Assembly (NCBI GenBank): GCA_036270655.1
Contig: DATBCD010000030.1
Coordinates: forward strand, 124,001 to 188,000
Direction: 5' to 3'
Length of the DNA stretch: 64,000 nt
Source: VBCK01 sp036270655
GTDB lineage: Bacteria; Pseudomonadota; Gammaproteobacteria; Burkholderiales; Burkholderiaceae_F
Below are positions 18,626 through 26,780 of this stretch, one piece after another. The notes below the pieces were generated by a model. The model worked only from the letters and a program-made list of their open reading frames with translations, did no database searches and was not told the origin of the DNA. The translations under genes were made by a program, and so were the position numbers. Within the stretch, counting starts at the first letter, position 1; every line of letters starts with the position of its first letter.

Positions 18626-19168
18626 TCAGGTCGCCGGCGAAGCACGCACGTCGTCGCCGCTCGTTTCGAGCTCCTTGATGAACTTTTCCACGAACATCAG
18701 GCGTCGCACCGCATCGGCGGCCGCGGCAAAATCATGCTCCGCATCGATCTTCGATTCCAGGCGGCGCAACTCCTCCTGATAGAGCGCCACCGCCTCGGCG
18801 CGCAACTCTTCGAGGCGCTGCCAGTCGCGCTCGCCCCGGATCTGCTCCAGCGCCTGGCGCCACTCCATTTGCAGCGCCAGAAAATCCGACGGAACCGATC
18901 GGGCCGATTCGCCGCCCACCGGCACGCCTTGTCGCTCGCACAGATAGGCTGCGCGCCGCACCGGCGAGCGCAACACCTGGTAGGCCTCGTTGGCCAGGGT
19001 GGCCCACTGCAGCGCCGCGCGCTGCTCGGCGGTGCCGGCAGCGGCAAAGCGGTCCGGATGGACATGCGCCTGCACGGTCCGGTAGGCGCGGATCAACAGG
19101 TCGTTGTCCAGCCCGAACCGGGGCTCCAGGCCGAATAGCGAGAAATGATCGGGTATCGGGGTCGACAT
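18626..19168 (-). CDS. hscB: J-domain co-chaperone HscB
   Basis: 180 residues. The N-terminal J domain carries HPD (37-39) within AHVHPDRFA, and the C-terminal helical domain contacts IscU. It stimulates the ATPase of HscA. It ends 4 bp before hscA and lies about 80 bp after iscA on the same strand. Confidence 0.95.
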   Translation of the reverse strand: MSTPIPDHFSLFGLEPRFGLDNDLLIRAYRTVQAHVHPDRFAAAGTAEQRAALQWATLANEAYQVLRSPVRRAAYLCERQGVPVGGESARSVPSDFLALQMEWRQALEQIRGERDWQRLEELRAEAVALYQEELRRLESKIDAEHDFAAAADAVRRLMFVEKFIKELETSGDDVRASPAT

Positions 19169-19249
19169 GGCGGCGCCAACCAGCCACTTATAGTTCCGGC
19201 ACTGCGCCCGATCGCACGGCGACCCGACTGCGTGCCCGGCGCAACCGCG

Positions 19250-19573
19250 TCAGACGCGGAACGACTCGCCGCAGCCGCAACGATCACGCTCGTTGGGATT
19301 GCTGAATCGAAAACCCTCGTTCAGGCCTTCGCGAACGAAATCGAGCTCGGTGCCGTCGATAATCGCCAGGCTTTTAGGGTCGACGATGATCTTCACTCCG
19401 TGAGCCTCGAACGTCTGGTCGCTCGAGTCGATCTGGTCGACGTATTCCAGCTTGTACGCCAGGCCGGAGCAGCCGGTGGTGCGCACTCCGAGGCGCAGCC
19501 CGACGCCCTTGCCTCGCCGCGCCAGGAACTCGGAGACGCGCTGCGCGGCCCGTTCGGTTATTGTCACTGCCAT
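19250..19573 (-). CDS. iscA: A-type Fe-S carrier IscA
   Basis: 107 residues. The three conserved cysteines of A-type carriers are Cys35 (TTGCSGLAY), Cys99 and Cys101 (CGC motif). IscA receives clusters from IscU and passes them to target proteins. It lies 21 bp after iscU in the isc unit. Confidence 0.96.
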   Translation of the reverse strand: MAVTITERAAQRVSEFLARRGKGVGLRLGVRTTGCSGLAYKLEYVDQIDSSDQTFEAHGVKIIVDPKSLAIIDGTELDFVREGLNEGFRFSNPNERDRCGCGESFRV

Positions 19574-19594
19574 GATCGCCAGTCGTCCTCCGGC

Positions 19595-20032
19595 TCAGGC
19601 CGCGGCCTGGGCAGGCTCGCCCGCCTTCGCGCCATGCGCTTCGGCGGGCCGGCCTTCGGTCTTGCTCCGATAGTCGGCAATCGCAGCCTTGATCGCATCC
19701 TCGGCCAGGATCGAGCAGTGAATCTTGACGGGCGGCAGCGCCAGCTCTTCGGCGATCTGCGTATTGCGGATCTGCATGGCCTGGTCGAGCGTCTTGCCCT
19801 TGACCCACTCGGTCACCAGCGAGCTGGAGGCAATGGCCGAGCCGCATCCGTACGTCTTGAAGCGCGCGTCCTCGATGATGCCTTCATCGCTGACCCGGAT
19901 CTGAAGCTTCATCACATCGCCGCAGGCTGGTGCTCCGACCATGCCGGTGCCGACCGATGCGTCGCTGCGATCGAACGAACCCACATTGCGCGGGTTCTCG
20001 TAGTGATCGACGACCTTCTGGCTGTACGACAT
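19595..20032 (-). CDS. iscU: Fe-S cluster scaffold IscU
   Basis: 145 residues. Cluster-binding cysteines are Cys37 (GAPACGD), Cys63 (YGCGSA) and Cys106 (KIHCS); Asp39 is also conserved. The HscA-recognition motif LPPVK is at 99-103. The C-terminal tail after KTEGRP is a little longer and Ala-rich compared with E. coli. It sits 36 bp after iscS. Confidence 0.97.
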   Translation of the reverse strand: MSYSQKVVDHYENPRNVGSFDRSDASVGTGMVGAPACGDVMKLQIRVSDEGIIEDARFKTYGCGSAIASSSLVTEWVKGKTLDQAMQIRNTQIAEELALPPVKIHCSILAEDAIKAAIADYRSKTEGRPAEAHGAKAGEPAQAAA

Positions 20033-20068
20033 CTTGTTACCTCTTTCACATTCCGTATATAAGGTGTG

Positions 20069-21277
20069 TCAGTGTGCTGACCACTCTACAGTATTCAGGT
20101 CAATCCCTTCGTTATGCATTTCCCACAGTGGGGACATTTCGCGCAAGCGAGCGACCTTGCGCTGCAGCAATTCGATCGTGAAGTCGATCTCCTCGCGCGT
20201 TGTAAAGCGGCCCACGGTAAACCGGATCGAGCTGTGCGCCAGCTCGTCGCTCCGGCCCAGCGCTCGGAGCACATAGGACGGCTCCAGGCTGGCCGACGTA
20301 CAGGCCGATCCGGACGACACGGCCACTTCCTTGATGGCCATGATCAGCGACTCGCCCTCGACGAAGTTGAAACTCACGTTCAGGTTGTGCGGCACCCTGC
20401 GATGCATGTCGCCGTTGACGTAAACCTCCTGCATCTCCGTCAAGCCTGCCAGCAATCGGTCCCGCAACGCCCGGATCCGCTCGTTGTCGGAGCTCATTTC
20501 CGCCTTCGCAATGCGGAACGCCTCGCCCATTCCGACGATCTGGTGCGTGGGCAGCGTTCCGGACCGCAGACCCCGCTCGTGCCCGCCGCCATGGATCAGC
20601 GCCTCGAGCCGAACGCGCGGCTTGCGCCGCACATACAACGCTCCAATGCCTTTCGGCCCGTAGGTCTTGTGAGCCGAAAAGGACATCAAGTCGGCCTTCA
20701 GCGTCTCCACGTCGATCGGGATCTTGCCGCTGGCCTGCGCGGCATCGACATGCAGCAGGATGCCGCGGCTGCGACAGATCCGCCCGATCGCTTCGATGTC
20801 CTGGATGACGCCGATCTCGTTGTTGACCAGCATCACCGACACCAGGATCGTATCGGGCCGCAGCGCCGCTTCGAATTGCGCCAGATCCAGCAATCCGTCG
20901 GCCTGCACGTCCAGGTAGGTCACCTCGAATCCGACCCGCTCCAGCTCGCGCATCGTGTCCAGCGTGGCCTTGTGCTCGGTGCGCGCAGTGACCAGGTGAC
21001 GACCCTTGTCCCGGTAGAACTGGGCCGCGCCTTTCAGCGCCAGGTTAATCGCTTCGGTCGCCCCTGAGGTCCAGATGATCTCGCGCGGATCGGCTCCGGC
21101 CAGTTCGGCCACTTGCTCGCGAGCACGCTCGACCGCGCGCTCTGCCTCCCACCCGAACGAGTGGCTGCGGGAGGCCGGATTGCCGAACTGCTCCCGCAGG
21201 TAAGGCAGCATCGCATCGACCACGCGCGGGTCAACCGGCGTGGTGGCCGAGTAATCAAGGTAGATCGGAGTCCGCAT
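20069..21277 (-). CDS. iscS: cysteine desulfurase IscS
   Basis: 402 residues. A PLP enzyme that takes sulfur from cysteine for Fe-S clusters, thiolated tRNA and other cofactors. The PLP lysine is Lys204 (SAHKTYGPKG), and the catalytic loop cysteine is Cys326 in SSGSACTSAS. Length and motifs match the housekeeping IscS rather than SufS. It follows iscR by 9 bp. Confidence 0.97.
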   Translation of the reverse strand: MRTPIYLDYSATTPVDPRVVDAMLPYLREQFGNPASRSHSFGWEAERAVERAREQVAELAGADPREIIWTSGATEAINLALKGAAQFYRDKGRHLVTARTEHKATLDTMRELERVGFEVTYLDVQADGLLDLAQFEAALRPDTILVSVMLVNNEIGVIQDIEAIGRICRSRGILLHVDAAQASGKIPIDVETLKADLMSFSAHKTYGPKGIGALYVRRKPRVRLEALIHGGGHERGLRSGTLPTHQIVGMGEAFRIAKAEMSSDNERIRALRDRLLAGLTEMQEVYVNGDMHRRVPHNLNVSFNFVEGESLIMAIKEVAVSSGSACTSASLEPSYVLRALGRSDELAHSSIRFTVGRFTTREEIDFTIELLQRKVARLREMSPLWEMHNEGIDLNTVEWSAH

Positions 21278-21286
21278 GTGATCGCT

Positions 21287-21796
21287 CTAGCCGCCGACGG
21301 TCGAGCCCTCCTTCAGGTCCGCCTCGCCGCGTGGCGCGCGCCGTGCCGGGCCGTCCATGTTGACTGCCACGGCCGGGGTCTGGGTGGCGCGGTCCTTCTG
21401 CTGCTCGACCAGATCGCGCAACGACACCGAATCCAGAAAGTCGATCATCTGGCGGTTCAGGCTGGCCCACAGCTCGTGCGTCATGCAGCGCTGGTCGTTG
21501 TCGCAGTTTTCCTTGCCGGCGCACTGCGTTGCGTCCAGCGGCTCGTCGACGGCAAAAATGATGTCGGCCACGCTCACCGACTCCATTGGCTTGGCAAGGC
21601 GGTAGCCGCCGCCCGGACCGCGGGTGCTTTCGACCAGCTGATGGCGGCGCAGCTTCGCGAAAAGCTGCTCCAGATAGGACAGGGAGATCCTCTGACGCTG
21701 GCTGATGCCTGCGAGTGTCACCGGTCCGCGGTGTTGCCGCAGACCCAGGTCGATCATTGCAGTTACCGCGAAACGTCCTTTTGTGGTGAGCCGCAT
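21287..21796 (-). CDS. iscR: Rrf2-family Fe-S regulator IscR
   Basis: 169 residues. An N-terminal winged helix (about 1-70, MRLTTKGRFAVTAMIDL) is followed by the [2Fe-2S] ligands Cys92, Cys98 and Cys104 plus His107. With its cluster bound, IscR represses the isc operon; the apo form acts elsewhere. It is the first gene of the cluster, with a candidate operator about 110 bp upstream of its start. Confidence 0.96.
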   Translation of the reverse strand: MRLTTKGRFAVTAMIDLGLRQHRGPVTLAGISQRQRISLSYLEQLFAKLRRHQLVESTRGPGGGYRLAKPMESVSVADIIFAVDEPLDATQCAGKENCDNDQRCMTHELWASLNRQMIDFLDSVSLRDLVEQQKDRATQTPAVAVNMDGPARRAPRGEADLKEGSTVGG

Positions 21797-21906
21797 TGGT
21801 TTTGCCCCATGAAGTTGAAACTCGCCGTCAATCGGAAATTTGCAGCACCCCGACCGGGTGCGTCCGTCCGTCCCCAGTTCGGGCCTTCAGCCACTAGCCG
21901 GAGTCG

Positions 21907-21931
21907 ATTCTTGACTAAGACAGTTGGGAAC
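21907..21931. promoter_or_regulatory. candidate IscR type 1 operator upstream of iscR
   Basis: The 25 bases from 21907 match about 20 positions of the E. coli type 1 consensus as I recall it (ATASYYGACT RWWWY AGTCRRSTAT); the core reads TTGACTAAGACAGTTGGG. The position upstream of iscR fits feedback repression by cluster-loaded IscR. I could not place a convincing -10 box on the minus strand. Confidence 0.6.
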
Positions 21932-22072
21932 TATACTGGTTCCTGAGCGCCATGATCAACTTTTAACACCCAAAACCGGGACAGTGAAAACCACTAAGGA
22001 AGGCCATGGGGACTTCGTGGTTGCTGCGCGATGCCGCAGCGCGCCGCCGCGCCATCGCCTGGGCCGCCGGCC

Positions 22073-22561
22073 TCAGGCGTCGGCGTACATCGTGGCGCGC
22101 TTGCGAACGACCTCGATCAGTCCCTGGCACGCATCCTCGACGTAGTCGAGCACCGTGTTGAAGCCCTCAGGACCGCCGTAGTACGGATCCGGAACGGTGG
22201 CGGCATCGTGCTCGCCCGCAAAGCGCATCAGCAGGTGCAACTTGTGCTTGTGGGCGCGCGGGCACTGCTGCTGCAGCAAGGCCAGATTCTCCCAGTCCAT
22301 CGCGAGAATCAGGTCGAAATTGCGAAAATCCTCCTGAGTGATCTGGCGAGCGCGCAAATCACCAATCTCGTAGCCGCGCCGCTTGGCCGCCTGCTGGGCG
22401 CGTGCATCCGGCGCCTCGCCTACGTGGTAGGCGTGCGTTCCGGCCGACTCGATCACGACGGACCCATCCAGTCCCGCGTCGGTCACCATCTTGCGGAACA
22501 CTCCCTGCGCGGTCGGCGACCGGCAGATGTTCCCCATGCAAACGAAAAGTACCTTTGTCAT
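22073..22561 (-). CDS. low-molecular-weight protein tyrosine phosphatase
   Basis: 162 residues. The P-loop VCMGNICRSP gives the catalytic Cys8 and Arg14, and the general acid is in VPDPYYGG. Such enzymes dephosphorylate protein tyrosines, in some bacteria those of capsule-related kinases. I start at ATG 22561 where the family sequence MTKVLFVCMGN begins; the frame runs further upstream without homology. It lies between uvrB and the isc cluster on the same strand. Confidence 0.92.
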   Translation of the reverse strand: MTKVLFVCMGNICRSPTAQGVFRKMVTDAGLDGSVVIESAGTHAYHVGEAPDARAQQAAKRRGYEIGDLRARQITQEDFRNFDLILAMDWENLALLQQQCPRAHKHKLHLLMRFAGEHDAATVPDPYYGGPEGFNTVLDYVEDACQGLIEVVRKRATMYADA

Positions 22562-22759
22562 CTGAGACGCGCCTTTCTCGACCGGGTGTGCGCTGCGCGA
22601 CCCGTCATCGCGGCCGGCCCGCGGCCTGCCGCCAACTCTTTCCCCAAGCTCTGCATCCACGCTCAATTCACCTTCCAACAGACTAACGACACGACAAGAA
22701 GTTCAAGATCCCGGGTTTCAGCGACACGAATCGCGCTATGCCAATCGGCATCCGACCCC

Positions 22760-24826
22760 TTAAGCCACCTTTTCGGTCGGCGGGGGTCGCAGGGCACCCT
22801 CTCCGATAAACGCACGTTCCCGCAACGACCCGAGCTGGTCCCTGACCCGAGCCGCCTTTTCGAATTCGAGGTTCTTGGCTAGCTCGAGCATCTGCCGCTC
22901 CAGCCGCTTGATTTCACGACCCAATTGCACTTCCGACATCGACGCCACGTCCCGCCGGTCGCTTGCCAGCACCTGCTCGGCCCGGGAGGTGGTCGCGTCG
23001 TACACGCCGTCTATCAACTCCCTGACCTGCTTTTGAACCCCCTGCGGCACGATCCCGTTGGCCTCGTTAAATTGAGCCTGGCGCACGCGCCGCCGGTCGG
23101 TTTCATCGATCGCCCGGCGCATCGATGCGGTTACCACGTCCCCGTACAGGATCGCCGTCCCGTTCAGGTGCCGGGCCGCCCGCCCGATCGTCTGGATCAA
23201 CGAGCGGTCCGATCGCAGGAAACCTTCCTTGTCCGCGTCCAGGATCGCGACCAGCCCGACTTCGGGCAGATCCAGCCCCTCGCGCAGCAGGTTGATGCCC
23301 ACCAGCACGTCGAATACGCCTGCGCGCAAGTCGCGCACGATCTCGACCCGTTCGACCGTGTCGATGTCCGAATGCAGGTAGCGCACGCGCACCCCGTGAT
23401 CCGACAGAAATCCGGTCAGATCCTCGGCCATCCGCTTGGTCAGGGTGGTCACCAGGACCCGCTCGCCCTGGCCGACCCGGGCGGTGATCTCGGACAGCAG
23501 ATCATCTATCTGGGTCCTGGCAGGCCGAACTTCAAGCCGCGGATCGACCAGGCCCGTCGGCCGCACCAGCTGCTCGACGACCTGCGAGGAGCGCGCCAGC
23601 TCGAATTCGGACGGAGTGGCCGACACGAAGATGCAGCGGCGCATCTTGCGCTCGAACTCGTCGAAGCGCAGCGGCCGGTTATCCAGGGCCGAGGGCAGCC
23701 GGAAGCCGTACTCGACCAGAGTCTCCTTGCGCGAACGATCGCCGCGGTACATCGCGCCCAGTTGCGGCACGGTCACGTGCGATTCGTCGATGATCATCAG
23801 CGCATCGGTCGGCAGGTAGTCGATCAGCGTCGGAGGCGGCTCGCCCGGCAGCGCCCCCGACAAATGGCGCGTGTAATTCTCGATTCCCCGGCAGAACCCC
23901 AGCTCGACCAGCATTTCCAGATCGAAGCGGGTGCGCTGCTCAAGGCGCTGCGCCTCGACCAGCTTGCCCTGGCCGATCAGGACTTCGACCCGCTCCTTCA
24001 GCTCGACCTTGATCGTCTCGATCGCCCGCAACACGGTCTGGCGCGGGGTCACATAGTGCGACGACGGGTAGATCGTGAAGCGCGGCACCTTCTGCCGCAC
24101 GTGGCCGGTGAGCGGGTCGAACAGCAGGATGCTTTCGACCTCGTCGTCGAGCAGCTCCACGCGCACCGCCACTTCCGCGTGCTCGGCGGGAAACACGTCG
24201 ATCGTGTCGCCGCGCACCCGGAACGTGCCGCGGACGAAGTCGGTCTCGCTGCGGCGGTACTGCATCGCCGCCAGCCGCACGATGATGTCGCGCTGGCCCA
24301 CCCGGTCGTTGTGGCGCAGCACCAGAATCATCGAGTGGTAGTCGTTCGGATCGCCGATGCCGTAAATGGCCGACACGGTGGCGACGATCACCGTATCGCG
24401 ACGCTCCAGCAGCGACTTGGTGGCCGACAGCCGCATCTGCTCGATGTGCTCGTTGATGCTGCTGTCCTTCTCGATGTACAGGTCGCGCGACGGCACGTAC
24501 GCTTCGGGCTGGTAGTAGTCGTAGTACGATACGAAGTACTCGACCGCGTTGTTCGGGAAAAACTCGCGCATCTCCGAATACAGCTGGGCCGCGAGCGTCT
24601 TGTTCGGTGCAAGGATCAATGCCGGGGTACCGATTTGGGCGATCACGTGCGCCATCGTGTACGTCTTGCCCGAGCCGGTCACCCCGAGCAGCGTCTGGAA
24701 CGCGAGGCCGTCGTTCAGCCCCTCGAGCAGGCGAGCGATCGCCTCCGGCTGATCGCCAGCCGCTTGAAACGGCTGGTGAAGCTGGAACGGAGAAGCTTGG
24801 TTGGTGGAAACAGGCGAGGCCGGCAT
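22760..24826 (-). CDS. uvrB: excinuclease ABC subunit B
   Basis: 688 residues. UvrB is the damage-verifying helicase-like core of nucleotide excision repair. Walker A is in LGVTGSGKTYTMAHV, the beta-hairpin region is around YYDYYQPEAYVP, the helicase motif VI is in TIGRAARHLNGTAILY, and the C-terminal UVR motif is in LEKAARVRDQ-like sequence near residue 655. It is divergent from the aminotransferase gene. No clear LexA box is visible upstream. Confidence 0.97.
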   Translation of the reverse strand: MPASPVSTNQASPFQLHQPFQAAGDQPEAIARLLEGLNDGLAFQTLLGVTGSGKTYTMAHVIAQIGTPALILAPNKTLAAQLYSEMREFFPNNAVEYFVSYYDYYQPEAYVPSRDLYIEKDSSINEHIEQMRLSATKSLLERRDTVIVATVSAIYGIGDPNDYHSMILVLRHNDRVGQRDIIVRLAAMQYRRSETDFVRGTFRVRGDTIDVFPAEHAEVAVRVELLDDEVESILLFDPLTGHVRQKVPRFTIYPSSHYVTPRQTVLRAIETIKVELKERVEVLIGQGKLVEAQRLEQRTRFDLEMLVELGFCRGIENYTRHLSGALPGEPPPTLIDYLPTDALMIIDESHVTVPQLGAMYRGDRSRKETLVEYGFRLPSALDNRPLRFDEFERKMRRCIFVSATPSEFELARSSQVVEQLVRPTGLVDPRLEVRPARTQIDDLLSEITARVGQGERVLVTTLTKRMAEDLTGFLSDHGVRVRYLHSDIDTVERVEIVRDLRAGVFDVLVGINLLREGLDLPEVGLVAILDADKEGFLRSDRSLIQTIGRAARHLNGTAILYGDVVTASMRRAIDETDRRRVRQAQFNEANGIVPQGVQKQVRELIDGVYDATTSRAEQVLASDRRDVASMSEVQLGREIKRLERQMLELAKNLEFEKAARVRDQLGSLRERAFIGEGALRPPPTEKVA

Positions 24827-24827
24827 T

Positions 24828-24875
24828 ACTGCGGTGCAATATCCGCACTCAAGCTAATAATGCTAGCACCGCAGT
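24828..24875. repeat. 10-bp inverted repeat just upstream of uvrB
   Basis: ACTGCGGTGC (24828-24837) and GCACCGCAGT (24866-24875) are perfect inverted copies separated by 28 bases, and the first copy abuts the uvrB start. In uvrB mRNA this could form a stem in the leader; as DNA it could be an operator. No function is established. Confidence 0.5.
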
Positions 24876-24898
24876 TGGGAAAGTCCTAGTACCGGAAA

Positions 24899-24931
24899 TT
24901 GATTGTTACAATAACAATATCGAACAATCAA
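24899..24931. promoter_or_regulatory. AT-rich nested inverted repeats between uvrB and the aminotransferase gene
   Basis: TTGATTGTT (24899-24907) and AACAATCAA (24923-24931) form a perfect 9-bp inverted repeat. Nested inside, ATTGTTA (24902-24908) and TAACAAT (24912-24918) flank CAA. The stretch is strikingly AT-rich for this genome and sits in a divergent intergenic region, so a protein-binding site or promoter element is likely. Confidence 0.45.
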
Positions 24932-25115
24932 TAACTTACATGCAATCCTGGGCTCCTGACCGAATTTCGAGGCGCTTGGCGGCTGCGCTCGGAGCAGGCG
25001 AACACCCGAGGGCCGACCTGCGGGAAAACCCTGGTCCGACGCGCGTATGAACTGGCCGCCCCGATTCGGGTGGATTCCTTAATGATTTTGCAGCGCAGCG
25101 CAGTATCGTCCGCTT

Positions 25116-26321
25116 ATGTCCACCCTATTCAGCTCTGTCGAACTGGCTCCGCGCGATCCGATTCTCGGCCTGACCGAGGCCTTCAATTCGGACCCCCGCC
25201 CGGGCAAAGTCAACCTCGGCGTAGGCGTCTACACCGACGAGCAGGGCCGTATCCCGCTGCTCGAGTGCGTATCGGCCGCCGAGCGCGCGCGCCTGCAGGC
25301 GCCGTCTGCGCGGGGCTACATGCCGATCGAAGGGCCCGCGGCGTATGCCTCACACGTGCAGCGACTGCTGTTCGGGGCCGATTCCGAGGCGGTCGCGTCG
25401 GGTCGAAGCGTCACTGCCGAAGCGCTGGGCGGCACCGGTGCGCTGCGAATCGGAGCAGACCTGCTCAAGCGCATCAGCCCGCAAGCCACGGTGATGATCA
25501 GCGAGCCGAGCTGGGAAAATCACCAGGCTCTGTTCGAAGCGGCGGGCTTCAAGGTCCGCAGCTACCCGTACTATGACCCGGCCACGCACGGGCTGGATTT
25601 TCCGGCGATGCTGGCCGCGCTGAACCAGGCTGAAACGGGCACGGTCGTCGTGCTGCACGCCTGCTGCCACAACCCGACCGGCGTGGATCTCGATCCGGCG
25701 CAATGGCGCCAGATCGTCGACTGCGTGCGACAGCGCAACCTGGTGCCGTTTCTGGATATCGCCTACCAGGGCTTCGGCGAAGGGCTCGAGACCGACAGCG
25801 CCGCGGTGCGGCTGGTGGCCGCGGCCGGGATAGACGCGCTGGTAGCCAGCTCGTTTTCGAAGTCGTTCTCCCTGTACGGCGAGCGCGTTGGGGCGCTGAC
25901 GCTGCTCACCGGCACGCGTGAGACGGCCGGGCGCGTGCTCAGCCAGCTCAAGCGCGCGATCCGCACCAACTACTCGAGCCCGCCGACGCACGGCGGCGCG
26001 CTGGTCGCCGCGGTGCTGGGCAGCGCGGAGCTGCGCGCGCTATGGGAGCGCGAGCTCTCCGCGATGCGCAACCGGATCCGGCAGATGCGCGACAGGCTGG
26101 TCGACGGGCTGGCCCAGCGTCGTGTTGCGACCGACTTTTCGTTCGTGCGCCGCCAGCGCGGCATGTTTTCCTACTCGGGGCTGACGCCGGGCCAGGTCGA
26201 GCGCCTGCGCGAGCAGCACGCGATCTACGCGATCGGCACCGGCCGCATCTGCGTGGCGGCGCTGAATTCGGGCAACGTCGACGTCGTGTGCGATGCGATC
26301 GCGGCGGTGCTGAAGTCCTGA
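25116..26321 (+). CDS. tyrB: aromatic/aspartate aminotransferase, class I
   Basis: 401 residues. A PLP-dependent aminotransferase of the AspC/TyrB group. The PLP lysine is in SSFSKSFSLYGERVG; other hallmarks are VNLGVGVYTDE at the N-terminus, HACCHNPTGVDLDP, and the substrate-carboxylate arginine near RICVAALNS. The pairing with divergent uvrB is common in Burkholderiales. TyrB and AspC cannot be separated safely by eye, so the symbol is tentative. Confidence 0.88.
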   Translation: MSTLFSSVELAPRDPILGLTEAFNSDPRPGKVNLGVGVYTDEQGRIPLLECVSAAERARLQAPSARGYMPIEGPAAYASHVQRLLFGADSEAVASGRSVTAEALGGTGALRIGADLLKRISPQATVMISEPSWENHQALFEAAGFKVRSYPYYDPATHGLDFPAMLAALNQAETGTVVVLHACCHNPTGVDLDPAQWRQIVDCVRQRNLVPFLDIAYQGFGEGLETDSAAVRLVAAAGIDALVASSFSKSFSLYGERVGALTLLTGTRETAGRVLSQLKRAIRTNYSSPPTHGGALVAAVLGSAELRALWERELSAMRNRIRQMRDRLVDGLAQRRVATDFSFVRRQRGMFSYSGLTPGQVERLREQHAIYAIGTGRICVAALNSGNVDVVCDAIAAVLKS

Positions 26322-26342
26322 GACCCTAGGCGCCTCACCGAC

Positions 26343-26765
26343 GTGGACTCGCGCGTCAAGGGGTTGAACCCGAAGAGCGTTGGCGACATCTCTCAGTCGA
26401 TGATCATGGCGGCGCTTCTGAGAAACGGATACCGGGTCTTGATGCCTTTCGGGGACAATTTTCGCTACGACCTGGTGACGGAGGCCGACGGCGTCTTCTG
26501 TCGAGTCCAGTGCAAAACCGGGCGAATTTCAGCGGGCTCGATCCGCTTCCCAGTGGCCTCGTCGCAGTACCACCGTGGTGGCAAGCGGGAGGGTTATCAG
26601 GGGCAAGTCGATGCGTTCGGCGTCTTCTGCCCGGACAACAGCAAGTGCTATCTGATTCCGATCCACGATTTACCTCTGGCGCGGCAAGCTCATCTGAGGT
26701 TGATACCGGCGCGTAATGCCCAATCAAAGGGGGTGCGATGGGCACAGGAGTACGAACTACAGTAA
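26343..26765 (+). CDS. PD-(D/E)XK nuclease of the group I intron-associated family
   Basis: 140 residues from GTG 26343. The fold signature is a helix after SVGDISQS, then MPFGDNFRYDLV with Asp43, then FCRVQCKTGR with Gln56 and Lys58 (QxK), followed by SSQYHRGGKREGY. This is the pattern of I-Ssp6803I-like homing endonucleases, which cut an intronless tRNA gene to spread a group I intron. Where relatives have the catalytic Glu (G-x3-E) this protein has Gln18, so cutting may be impaired. The gene ends 15 bp before the intron-containing tRNA-Asn and lies 21 bp after tyrB. It has no clear ribosome site. In I-Ssp6803I the gene sits inside the intron; here it is outside. Confidence 0.78.
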   Translation: MDSRVKGLNPKSVGDISQSMIMAALLRNGYRVLMPFGDNFRYDLVTEADGVFCRVQCKTGRISAGSIRFPVASSQYHRGGKREGYQGQVDAFGVFCPDNSKCYLIPIHDLPLARQAHLRLIPARNAQSKGVRWAQEYELQ

Positions 26766-26780
26766 GATGGTTGCGATTTT

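Noticed and set aside
21911..21936. TTGACT and TATACT as a plus-strand promoter
   Set aside because: The spacer is only 15 bases, it points toward the phosphatase gene's 3' end, and the region fits an IscR operator better.
22925..24889. Long plus-strand open frame opposite uvrB
   Set aside because: Its composition mirrors uvrB and it has no recognisable domain.
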